Shown here piece after piece: positions 7,983-15,704 of a stretch of 30,855 bases of DNA; the stretch's first letter is position 1, and the number at the start of each line of letters is the position of its first letter. Source of the DNA: CAYQEC01 sp964569015 (GTDB taxonomy: Bacteria; Actinomycetota; Acidimicrobiia; Spongiisociales; UBA5794); NCBI GenBank assembly GCA_964569015.1, contig CAZMSN010000021.1:1-30855 (forward strand), given 5' to 3'. The notes beneath the pieces are model-generated. The model was not told the origin of the DNA. It saw only the letters and a program-made list of their open reading frames with translations, and did not search any database. The position numbers and the translations under genes were made by a program.

Positions 7983-9830
7983 TCATCTCCCTGCCCCACC
8001 CGTCTCGCCCTGGAGCACGGAGTGGAGCTCGGCGGCCACGTCTGCGGGCACGATCTCGGCGATCTCGTCGACCGCCGCGGCGCGAAGGCGCTTCAGCGAC
8101 CCGAAGCGTCGCAAGAGCAGCCGCTTGCGCTTCGGGCCGATCCCGTGCACCTCGTCGAGGATCGAATTGATCATGCGCTTCCTTCTCAACGTGCGATGGT
8201 AGGTGACGGCGAAGCGGTGAGCCTCGTCGCGCACCTGCTGGAGGAGGTAGAGGGCTTCCTCGCCGCGCGGGATCACCAGCGGGCGCGACCGGCCGGGGAG
8301 ATACACCTCCTCGAGCTTCTTGGCGAGCCCCACCACCGGGATGTCCAGCCCCAGCTCATCGAGTACCTTGACCGCCCGCCCCAACTGACCGGCTCCTCCG
8401 TCGATGACCACGAGAGAAGGCGGGTAGCCGAACTTGCCCTTCTCCCCCACCGGCCGATCTCGCTCCGCCAGATAGGCGGTGAATCGGCGCCGGAGCACTT
8501 CCTCCATCGCGGCGAAATCATCCTGTCCCGTGACGGTGCGAACCTCGAATCGCCGGTAGTGGGCCTTGCGGGGAAGGGCATCTTCGAACACCACCATCGA
8601 GCCGACCGTGTTCCGTCCCTGGATGGTCGAGATGTCGTAGCACTCGATGCGTAGCGGCGCCACGTCGAGCTCGAGGTGTTCCTGGAGGCTTCGCAGGGCG
8701 CGGGCACGGGCATTGTGATCCGTGCTCCGCTTGAGGCGATGACGTGAGAACTCCTCGCGCGCATTGGCCCGGGCGGTCTCCATCAGCCGGCGCTTGGCCC
8801 CCCGCACCGGCACTTGCAGCGACACCTTCGCGCCACGCCCGAGCCTCAGCCACTCGATCCAGACCTCTGGATCGTCGGGCAGCTCCTGCACCAGCACTTT
8901 CGGCGGCGGTGGATCGCTTCCATAGAGGTGCGCCAGCATGATCCCGACCAGCCGGGCCGTGGTGACGTCTTCGACCCGGTCGATCACCGTCGTCTTGCGA
9001 CCCGTGACGCGCCCTCGCGTCACGGTGAGCACCACGAGCACGGCCTCGAGCTCGTCCTCCTCGATGGCGACCAGATCAAAGGTCTCGGGACGATCGCTCA
9101 CCAGCTCCTGCCGAGCCAGTGCCCGCTCGACCGCCGAGATCTGATCGCGGAGCCGCGCCGCCCGCTCGTACTCCCGAGCCTCGGACGCCGCCACCATGTC
9201 CCGCCGGAGCCGGCCGATGATCCCCTCACTGTCACCGTTGAGAAAGGCGGCCATTCCATTGACGTGCGCGGCGTACTCCTCCCGTGTCACCTCCCCGACG
9301 CAAGGCCCCGAACATCGCTCGATGTCGAAGACCAGGCACGGCCGCCCCAGGGACGCATGGCTCCTGAACTTGGCGTCCGTGCATGAGCGGACCGGGAAGG
9401 TGCGCAGCAACAGATCCCTCGTTTGCCGGATGGCGTAGGCATGTGCGTATGGCCCGAAGTACTGGACGCCCTTGCGTCGCTTCCCGCGCATCACCATCAC
9501 GCGCGGCCATTCCTGGTATCGGGTCAACGCGAGGTACGGGAAGCTCTTGTCGTCCCTCAATCGGATGTTGAAGCGTGGCTGATGCTCCTGGACGAGTGTG
9601 TACTCCAGCATGAGCGCCGCCACCTCGGAATCGGTGACGATCCAATCGACGTGATCGGCGGCTTCCACCATGGCTCTGGTGCGCGGCAGCAAGTCGCCCG
9701 TGAAGTAGTTGGCGAGCCGTTTCCGGAGGGACTTGGCTTTCCCCACATAGAGAACCGCACCACCGGCTCCGTGGAACAGGTAGACGCCGGACGTGTCGGG
9801 AATCGACGAAGCATCGGGGCGGCGCACCAT
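7983..9830 (-). CDS. uvrC: excinuclease ABC subunit C
   Basis: UvrC makes the dual incisions of nucleotide excision repair after UvrAB recognise damage. The 615-aa protein has the N-terminal GIY-YIG nuclease (GVYLFHGAG...VLYVGKAKSLRKR, residues 15-38), a UVR motif for UvrB contact near 210-235 (EAREYERAARLRDQI), the RNase H-like 5' nuclease domain (CYDISTIQG, VIDGGAGQL) and a C-terminal helix-hairpin-helix pair (VHGIGPKRKRLLLRRFGS). Length is normal and no motif is missing. No strong ribosome-binding site is visible before ATG 9830. It heads the uvrC-rapZ-yvcK string. Confidence 0.97.
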   Translation of the reverse strand: MVRRPDASSIPDTSGVYLFHGAGGAVLYVGKAKSLRKRLANYFTGDLLPRTRAMVEAADHVDWIVTDSEVAALMLEYTLVQEHQPRFNIRLRDDKSFPYLALTRYQEWPRVMVMRGKRRKGVQYFGPYAHAYAIRQTRDLLLRTFPVRSCTDAKFRSHASLGRPCLVFDIERCSGPCVGEVTREEYAAHVNGMAAFLNGDSEGIIGRLRRDMVAASEAREYERAARLRDQISAVERALARQELVSDRPETFDLVAIEEDELEAVLVVLTVTRGRVTGRKTTVIDRVEDVTTARLVGIMLAHLYGSDPPPPKVLVQELPDDPEVWIEWLRLGRGAKVSLQVPVRGAKRRLMETARANAREEFSRHRLKRSTDHNARARALRSLQEHLELDVAPLRIECYDISTIQGRNTVGSMVVFEDALPRKAHYRRFEVRTVTGQDDFAAMEEVLRRRFTAYLAERDRPVGEKGKFGYPPSLVVIDGGAGQLGRAVKVLDELGLDIPVVGLAKKLEEVYLPGRSRPLVIPRGEEALYLLQQVRDEAHRFAVTYHRTLRRKRMINSILDEVHGIGPKRKRLLLRRFGSLKRLRAAAVDEIAEIVPADVAAELHSVLQGETGGAGR

Positions 9831-9870
9831 GTGAGACCGATGCTACCCATGACCGGGTGCGAGCGAGCGT

Positions 9871-9892
9871 CCGGCCGGACCGGGTCCGGTCA
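9871..9892. other. GC-rich inverted repeat between the 82-aa gene and uvrC
   Basis: The 79-bp spacer 9831-9909 contains the near-palindrome CCGGACCGGGTCCGG with flanking GGCC. It lies shortly after the stop of the upstream minus-strand gene. No T-tract follows. It may be a U-tract-independent terminator or a chance palindrome in GC-rich DNA. Confidence 0.3.
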
Positions 9893-9909
9893 GCCCGGGC
9901 GAGAGAAGA

Positions 9910-10158
9910 CTAGGAGGCGAGCGCCAAGGCGAGACGCTTGTTGCCCTCGAGGATCTGATCGAGGCAGTCGTCGCCGTCCAGCTCGACGGTCACGTGCTCA
10001 CGCAGCCGATGAATGTCCTCTGTGCTCATCCAGGCTGGCGGCCGCATATACACGTCGACCTCGGGGAGAGCGTACTTGATGTCCTCCACCGAATCGGCTA
10101 GCACGTATCCCCAGGCTGCCCCAGCCCCGTACTCGTATGCAACGAGATGCGCCTGCAT
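9910..10158 (-). CDS. small unknown protein (82 aa)
   Basis: A soluble-looking 82-aa protein with no signal peptide or membrane segment. It begins MQAHLVAYEYGAGAAWGYVL, then has DSVEDIKYALPEVDVY, the motif MRPPAWMST near the middle and an acidic helix-prone C-terminal half (DIHRLREHVTVELDG...DQILEGNKRL). ATG 10158 has GGAGG 4 nt upstream, which decides the start; the frame continues open to 10389 without support. It lies between the methyltransferase (79-bp spacer) and uvrC on the same strand. I do not recognise a characterised family and assign no function. Confidence 0.7.
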   Translation of the reverse strand: MQAHLVAYEYGAGAAWGYVLADSVEDIKYALPEVDVYMRPPAWMSTEDIHRLREHVTVELDGDDCLDQILEGNKRLALALAS

Positions 10159-10237
10159 GCATCCTCCGATCGCAGCGCGAAATCCTCCTACTTCATCGGC
10201 AACACCCCGTGACGGCTTGAGCCTCGGCCCCGCTCGA

Positions 10238-10930
10238 TCACCCTCTCGTCCAGCGGGCGCCCAGAATGCGCGGCATGTGCTCCTGCCCTGCGAAGCCGCG
10301 ATCACGGGCGATCGTCTCGGGGCCGAGACCCTGCTCGACCAGGCGATCCAGGCCCCACCCCGATCGCGCCGCCGCGGTGAGGATCGCACCCAGTGGCCGA
10401 TGGTGGAACACCACCGTGTGCTCTCCCGCCGGCTCGGCGGACGACTCCTCGATGAAGTAGCGACCCCACCTCCACAGAACCTCGCCGTCCGTCTGATCGA
10501 TCACGGGACCGGCGCCCACCGGCGTGTAGGCAGGGTGATTCATCACCATGACGAGAGCCCCGCCCGGCTCCACCACCCGATGCACCTCCGAGAGGAGATC
10601 CAGCGTGGAGAGGTGCTCGAGCACCAACACCGCATAGGCCGCCGCGAACGCTCCGCTTCGCGCCCATCGGAGATCGGGCAACCTGCATCGCACCACCGGA
10701 TGGCTTTGCCGCGCTCGCTGCAGCAGTCCCCGGCTCAGGTCACAACCCACGATCCCCGGCGCCTCCACGGCTCGCATGATCTGGCCCTCGCCACATCCCA
10801 AATCGAGCACCCAACCGGCGACTTCGCCAAGGAGATCAAGAGCGAGGGGAATGATCTCCTCGTGGTACACGGTGTCAGAAGCGACCTCGCTGAGCCACCA
10901 CGGTGTCAGGCGCTCCCAATCGTCCGTCAT
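10238..10930 (-). CDS. class I SAM-dependent methyltransferase
   Basis: A 230-aa Rossmann-type methyltransferase. Motif I is VLDLGCGEGQ (41-50) for S-adenosylmethionine binding, the acidic strand-2 end is GCDLSRG (about 62-68), and the post-motif region AVLVLEHLSTLDLLSEVHRVVEPGG matches the Methyltransf_11/25 core. The C-terminal third carries HTVVFHHRPLGAILTAAARSGW, typical of small-molecule or lipid methylases of this fold, but the substrate is not readable. It starts 22 bp after the GT87 gene 1 stop, so it is probably cotranscribed and could modify a glycan or polyprenyl product (inference). Confidence 0.87.
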   Translation of the reverse strand: MTDDWERLTPWWLSEVASDTVYHEEIIPLALDLLGEVAGWVLDLGCGEGQIMRAVEAPGIVGCDLSRGLLQRARQSHPVVRCRLPDLRWARSGAFAAAYAVLVLEHLSTLDLLSEVHRVVEPGGALVMVMNHPAYTPVGAGPVIDQTDGEVLWRWGRYFIEESSAEPAGEHTVVFHHRPLGAILTAAARSGWGLDRLVEQGLGPETIARDRGFAGQEHMPRILGARWTRG

Positions 10931-10952
10931 CTCGGCGCCGCGATCGGGCGCC

Positions 10953-12179
10953 TCACGCCGGGCTCGGCTCTGAGTCGCGCAGGGGGAAGAGCCGGTCCTG
11001 GTAGGTGACGGCGGCCCAGATCAGGATGACCGACAAGAGCGGAAAGCCTGGGCTGAACCCGATATCCAGGATGAACACCTGCGACAGCCCGAGAAGCCAA
11101 ATAGCGATCAGCATCCACCGTGCCCGGCTGGCCTGTTGCACCACGATCGCCACCGTGATCAGGACGATTGCGCCCTCATGGCTCATGGCGTGAGGAGAGA
11201 GCAACAGCATGCCGGGTATGGCCAGTGCCAACTTGGCATCGAGTGTCCCAGGCGCGCCTCGGTGCCAGATCCATGCCAAAGCGAGCGCGGTGAGGCCGGC
11301 GAGGGCCCAGCCGACGGTCACCGCGACTCCACTGTCGACCCCGAGCCAATTCTGGAACACGCCAAGCCACGAAATCGCCGAGTGGCCGTTGATCTCGGCG
11401 TCCAAGCGATTGAACGACGAGGCGATGTCGTACCACGCCGAAACCCAGTCTCCGCCCATTAGCACCACACCGAGGGCGTAGAACGGCACGGTCCCGATCA
11501 CCGCGCCCGCAACCACTCTCCAATGCCGGACGATCACAAACAGCCCCAGGAGAGGAAGGGCGATCTGGGGCTTGTACCACAGCAGGGACAGCACGAGGCC
11601 GGCCACTAAAGCTCGGCCGTCGTGAACGAGGCGCCACACCACGACAATCAGCAGCCCCGTGAGGGCCGGGTTCGATCCTCCGGTCACGGCGCGGAACATC
11701 GGCCAGAACGCCATCGCTGCCGCCATCGCGAGCACGCCGCGTCCACGCAACCAGGGCACCATCGGCCTCATGAGCACGATCGCTCCCGCCAAGGCGATCG
11801 CCATGATTCCCGTGTGCACCAGATACGACCACCCGTAGGAAAGCGCAGCCAGTGGCCCGTAGGCGACGGCGAGTTGTGGCGGGTAGGCGAAGTACCAGGC
11901 AGATCCCCTGTCGTCATCGCCGAAGAGCCCAGCTTGCGCGGCAACCTGGCGATCGAGTGAATAGAGATCGATCACGTCACCGTCGCTCACGATTCGGCCG
12001 GCGCCGTAGAAAGCCGGATAGTCGCCGCCGGGCGCCTCGGTCGTTCCGTCTCCCGTTTCCCAGGCGATCACCGACACAACAACGGCCAGCGCCATGGCAA
12101 TCAGCACTGCCCCAGGCAGTCTCTTCGCGAGAAAGGAGTTCGTCAGCTCCGGTGTCTCCACCGGCGACTGGCTATCCAT
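10953..12179 (-). CDS. GT87-family membrane glycosyltransferase, paralog 1
   Basis: A 408-aa polytopic membrane protein with about ten hydrophobic segments. It matches the GT87 (DUF2029) family of GT-C enzymes, several of which are polyprenyl-phosphate-mannose-dependent mannosyltransferases. The N-terminal loop carries GGDYPAFYGAGRIVSDGD, then LYSLDRQ and FAYPPQLAVAYGPLA; the acidic/aromatic GDYPAFYGAG loop is shared by all three paralogs here. ATG 12179 is chosen although its ribosome-binding site is weak, because ATGGATAG overlaps the predicted stop of paralog 2 (12172) by 8 nt, consistent with coupling. The tail ends RDSEPSPA. An in-frame extension through the N gap is an artefact. Confidence 0.85.
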   Translation of the reverse strand: MDSQSPVETPELTNSFLAKRLPGAVLIAMALAVVVSVIAWETGDGTTEAPGGDYPAFYGAGRIVSDGDVIDLYSLDRQVAAQAGLFGDDDRGSAWYFAYPPQLAVAYGPLAALSYGWSYLVHTGIMAIALAGAIVLMRPMVPWLRGRGVLAMAAAMAFWPMFRAVTGGSNPALTGLLIVVVWRLVHDGRALVAGLVLSLLWYKPQIALPLLGLFVIVRHWRVVAGAVIGTVPFYALGVVLMGGDWVSAWYDIASSFNRLDAEINGHSAISWLGVFQNWLGVDSGVAVTVGWALAGLTALALAWIWHRGAPGTLDAKLALAIPGMLLLSPHAMSHEGAIVLITVAIVVQQASRARWMLIAIWLLGLSQVFILDIGFSPGFPLLSVILIWAAVTYQDRLFPLRDSEPSPA

Positions 12180-12693
12180 GTAGCTGCCTGGCATCGACCA
12201 CACGGCTCTCCTTCGCTGAATCCGGGCGAGCCGCATCTCCGTCTGCCTCGAGACGGGACCCGGCAGAATACGCCGCCGGGAACAGTTCGGCCCGATGCGC
12301 CATGATNNNNNNNNNNNNNNNNNNNNNNNNNNNNNNNNNNNNNNNNNNNNNNNNNNNNNNNNNNNNNNNNNNNNNNNNNNNNNNNNNNNNNNNNNNNNNN
12401 NNNNNNAACCGCCACACCGCCCACCCCGCGTACTCAGGGGGAAAGAGGTCGGCTTGCTCCTGAGCCTGGCGCGCTGGCGAGTAGAGCTGATCCCAGTCAC
12501 CGTCGGCGGCGATGCGGCCGGCACCGTAGAACGCCGGAAAGTCGCCAGTGAACTCCAGATCTTTCGAATCAACTGCCTTCACCGCAGAGATGATGACAAC
12601 GGCCGACACCACGGCCAACGCCACCACCGGATACCACTGAAGGCGCCACTGCATCCGAGGTCGATCCTGTGTGGTCGGTCTCCGGAACGTCAC
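12172..12693 (-). CDS. GT87-family membrane glycosyltransferase, paralog 2, interrupted by assembly gap
   Basis: The N-terminal 95 residues (12407-12693) contain one membrane segment (WYPVVALAVVSAVVII) and the family loop TGDFPAFYGAGRIAADGDWD, followed by LYSPARQ. The GTG start at 12693 has GAGGAG 5 nt upstream. The other side of the 100-N gap (12172-12306) reads as a 44-residue tail containing AHRAELFPAAY, which aligns with DRLFPLRD near the end of paralog 1 and with WILPQRG of paralog 3, so it is probably the C terminus of the same gene. Both paralogs are about 409 aa, so roughly 800 nt are missing, far more than the nominal 100. I infer an intact gene that was not assembled rather than a pseudogene. 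Confidence 0.7.
   Translation of the reverse strand: MTFRRPTTQDRPRMQWRLQWYPVVALAVVSAVVIISAVKAVDSKDLEFTGDFPAFYGAGRIAADGDWDQLYSPARQAQEQADLFPPEYAGWAVWRXXXXXXXXXXXXXXXXXXXXXXXXXXXXXXXXXXIMAHRAELFPAAYSAGSRLEADGDAARPDSAKESRVVDARQLHG
12307..12406. other. assembly gap, 100 N
   Basis: Exactly 100 N, a placeholder length. It lies inside GT87 paralog 2, adjacent to paralog 1, where similar sequences may have broken the assembly. Confidence 0.99.
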
Positions 12694-12761
12694 CCCGACT
12701 CCTCGACATGGATGCTGAGACGTTACTGGATATCGGTGCCCGTCACGGGTTGCTGTGCCGT

Positions 12762-15587
12762 TCAGACCGCAAGCACCTCTCGCAAGAACTTGCCGGTGTA
12801 GGACTCCGGAATCGCCGCCACCTGCTCCGGGGTGCCGACGGCCACCACCTCACCGCCTTCGTCACCGCCCTCCGGTCCCAGGTCGATCACCCAATCCGCC
12901 GTCTTGATGACATCGAGATTGTGCTCGATGATCACCACCGTGTTCCCGGCATCCACCAGGCGATGCAGCACGCCGAGCAGCTTGCGGATGTCCTCGAAAT
13001 GCAGCCCGGTCGTCGGCTCGTCGAGGATGTAGAACGTGTTCCCCGTGGCACGCTTTCCAAGTTCCGAGGAGAGCTTCACCCGCTGGGCCTCACCCCCCGA
13101 CAGGGTCGTAGCCGGCTGGCCGAGTCGCACATACCCCAGTCCGACGTCGTAGAGGGTCTGCAGGACGCGAGCGATCCGCGGCTGGTTCTCGAAGAAATGC
13201 AGTGCTTGCTCCACCGACATCTCCAGCACATCGGCGATGGAGTGGCCTTTGAACTTCACCTGCAGCGTGTCACGGTTGTAGCGGCGCCCCGCGCAAGTGT
13301 CACAAGGGATGTACACGTCGGGCAGGAAGTGCATCTCGATCCGCAGCGTGCCGTCGCCCTTGCACGTCTCGCACCGGCCCCCGGAGATGTTGAACGAGAA
13401 ACGTCCCGGCTTGTATCCCCGTACCCGAGCCTCGGGCGTCGCCGCGAACAGCTCGCGGATACGGTCGAACAGCTTGGTGTAGGTGGCCGCATTGGATCGA
13501 GGCGTCCGGCCGATCGGAGACTGGTCGATGTTGATCGCCTTGTCGAGTTGCTCGATGCCCCTCAGGCCACGGTGCCGGCCCGGGAGGGCCCGAGCACCCT
13601 GGAGCTCGTGGTGCAGCGCCTTGGAGAGGATCTCCTGCACGAGCGACGATTTGCCGCTCCCGGAGACGCCGGTCACCGCAACCAGCATCCCCAACGGGAA
13701 GGCGACGTCGATGCCCTTCAGGTTGTTCTCGGCGGCCCCCACCACCTCGACGACGCGCCCGTCGCCGATCCGCCGTGTCCCGGGAAGCGGGATGCTTCGC
13801 CGTCCCGCCAGGTAGTCCCCCGTGATCGACGCCCTCTCTGCCACGATGGCCGCCAGCGGACCCTCGGCCACGATGTTGCCGCCGTGTTCGCCGGCGCCCG
13901 GCCCGATGTCGACGATGTGGTCGGCGGTCCTGATCGTCTCCTCATCATGCTCGACCACGATCAGGGTGTTTCCGAGATCGCGGAGCCGCAGCAGTGTCTC
14001 GATCAACCTGCGATTGTCCCGCTGATGGAGCCCGATTGAGGGCTCGTCGAGGATGTAGAGCACTCCCACCAGCCCCGAGCCGATCTGAGTCGCCAGCCGG
14101 ATCCGCTGCGCCTCCCCTCCCGCCAGGGTGGCGGCCGACCGCATCAGCGTCAGGTATTCGAGGCCAACATCCAGCAGGAAGCCGAGCCGCGCCTTGATCT
14201 CTTTGATGACCAGTGCCGCGATCTGCTGATCACGCTCACCCAATTCGAGGCGATCGAAGAACTCGAACGCCTGCCGCAATGACAGAGAGGACAGATCCCT
14301 CACGTTGACGCCGGCCACCGTCACCGCCAGCGAGACCGGATTGAGCCGGCCGCCCTCGCAGGCAGCACACGGGACCTCGCGCATGAACTGGCGATAGCCC
14401 TCACGCGCCCTGTCGGATTCGGAGTCCCGGTACCTCCGTTCCAGCCATGGGATCACGCCCTCGTAGGTCGTCGTGTAGCGGCGACGCCGGCCAAAGCGGT
14501 TCTCGTACGACACCGTGTACACGGCGTCGCCCCCACCGTCGAGGATGACCCGGCGATGGGCGGCGCTCAAGCTCTCGAAGGGAACGTCGAGGTCGATGCC
14601 CTCCCCTTCGGCGACCGCTGCCAGCACCCGCCGCCAGTACCGTTGCCGATGATGGCCGCCCCACGGCGCCACCGCCCCCCCGCTGAGGCTCTTGTCGGGC
14701 CGTGGGATCACCAGATCCACGTCCACCTGGAAGCGTGTCCCGATTCCGCTGCACTCGGAACACGCGCCGTACGGACTGTTGAAGGAGAAATTGCGGGGCT
14801 GCAGATCCTCGAACGACAGGCCGCATTCCGGACAAGCGAAACGCTGGCTAAAGGTGAGCGTTGGTCCCTCGACGACGTCGACCAAGGCCATACCGTCCGC
14901 CAGCTTGAGCGCCGTCTCCAGCGAGTCGGTGAGCCGAGTCTCGATGCCGGGCTTGCGTACCAGCCGATCCACCACGACTTCGATGGTGTGTTGGAAGTAG
15001 CGATCGAGCTTGATGTCGCCGGTGAGGTCGGTGACCTCGCCGTCGATGCGGGCTCGGCTGAAGCCGTCCTTGGCCAAGTCCTTCAGCAATGCCTCGTACT
15101 CACCCCGCCGCCCGCGGACCACGGGGGCGAGAATCTGAAATCGGGTGCCCTCCTTCAGCTCGAGGATGTGATCAACGATCTGTTGAGGGGTCTGACGAGC
15201 CACCACCCTGCCGTCATTCGGGCAATGGGGTATCCCGATGCGGGCATACAGGAGGCGGAGGTAGTCGTGGACCTCCGTGACGGTTCCCACCGTCGATCGC
15301 GGATTCTTGCTGGCCGTCTTCTGATCGATGGAGATGGCCGGTGAAAGCCCCTCGATGAAATCCACATCGGGCTTGTCCATCTGACCCAGGAACTGGCGAG
15401 CATACGCAGAGAGGCTCTCGACGTAGCGGCGTTGACCCTCGGCGTACATCGTGTCGAAGGCGAGCGACGACTTCCCGGAACCCGAGATCCCACTGAACAC
15501 CACGAGCTTGCCACGCGGGATCTCGAGGTTGAGGTTCTTCAGATTGTGCTCGCGGGCACCTCTGATGACGATCTTGTCCGTTGACAC
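12762..15587 (-). CDS. uvrA: excinuclease ABC subunit A
   Basis: UvrA is the damage-sensing ATPase of nucleotide excision repair and loads UvrB. The 941-aa protein has two ABC modules: Walker A GISGSGKSS (33-41) with signature LAGGEAQR and Walker B LYILDEPSIGLHQRDN, then Walker A GVSGSGKSS with LSGGEAQR and FYILDEPTTGLH. Zinc-binding pairs are CPECG...CSECSG, CAAC, and CETCKGDG with CDTCAG. The first signature has Ala where Ser is usual. The GTG start (15587) encodes MSTDKIVIRGAREHNLKNL, a standard UvrA beginning. It lies between GT87 paralogs 3 and 2, with spacers of 117 and 68 bp. Confidence 0.97.
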   Translation of the reverse strand: MSTDKIVIRGAREHNLKNLNLEIPRGKLVVFSGISGSGKSSLAFDTMYAEGQRRYVESLSAYARQFLGQMDKPDVDFIEGLSPAISIDQKTASKNPRSTVGTVTEVHDYLRLLYARIGIPHCPNDGRVVARQTPQQIVDHILELKEGTRFQILAPVVRGRRGEYEALLKDLAKDGFSRARIDGEVTDLTGDIKLDRYFQHTIEVVVDRLVRKPGIETRLTDSLETALKLADGMALVDVVEGPTLTFSQRFACPECGLSFEDLQPRNFSFNSPYGACSECSGIGTRFQVDVDLVIPRPDKSLSGGAVAPWGGHHRQRYWRRVLAAVAEGEGIDLDVPFESLSAAHRRVILDGGGDAVYTVSYENRFGRRRRYTTTYEGVIPWLERRYRDSESDRAREGYRQFMREVPCAACEGGRLNPVSLAVTVAGVNVRDLSSLSLRQAFEFFDRLELGERDQQIAALVIKEIKARLGFLLDVGLEYLTLMRSAATLAGGEAQRIRLATQIGSGLVGVLYILDEPSIGLHQRDNRRLIETLLRLRDLGNTLIVVEHDEETIRTADHIVDIGPGAGEHGGNIVAEGPLAAIVAERASITGDYLAGRRSIPLPGTRRIGDGRVVEVVGAAENNLKGIDVAFPLGMLVAVTGVSGSGKSSLVQEILSKALHHELQGARALPGRHRGLRGIEQLDKAINIDQSPIGRTPRSNAATYTKLFDRIRELFAATPEARVRGYKPGRFSFNISGGRCETCKGDGTLRIEMHFLPDVYIPCDTCAGRRYNRDTLQVKFKGHSIADVLEMSVEQALHFFENQPRIARVLQTLYDVGLGYVRLGQPATTLSGGEAQRVKLSSELGKRATGNTFYILDEPTTGLHFEDIRKLLGVLHRLVDAGNTVVIIEHNLDVIKTADWVIDLGPEGGDEGGEVVAVGTPEQVAAIPESYTGKFLREVLAV

Positions 15588-15659
15588 CGGCGTACCCCGT
15601 CCTCCATGCGTTGCACTGCCGTGGGGCTGCCACCCCCGGCGAGCGACCGCCGTCCGATG

Positions 15660-15696
15660 AGTGTAGCCAGGGGGTGTGACACGAATTACACGAACG
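15660..15696 (-). promoter_or_regulatory. possible uvrA promoter region with ACACGAA direct repeat
   Basis: The 117-bp spacer upstream of uvrA holds a TACACT -10-like hexamer (15660-15665, minus strand), which would give a leader of about 65 nt. On the plus strand two 9-bp direct copies, ACACGAATT and ACACGAACG, lie at 15679-15696, where a regulator or -35 contact would sit. No -35 consensus fits at 16-18 nt spacing, so support is weak. Confidence 0.25.
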
Positions 15697-15704
15697 TAGC
15701 GCGC

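Noticed and set aside
12180..12572. Continuous minus-strand frame through the N gap joined to GT87 paralog 1
   Set aside because: It depends on the arbitrary 100-N length, and its upstream part is a different frame from the real N terminus of paralog 2.
15588..15704. SOS (LexA) box upstream of uvrA
   Set aside because: A CGAAC half-site is present at 15691-15695, but the second arm (GTTCG at the required spacing) is missing. No box was seen upstream of the coaE-uvrB pair either.
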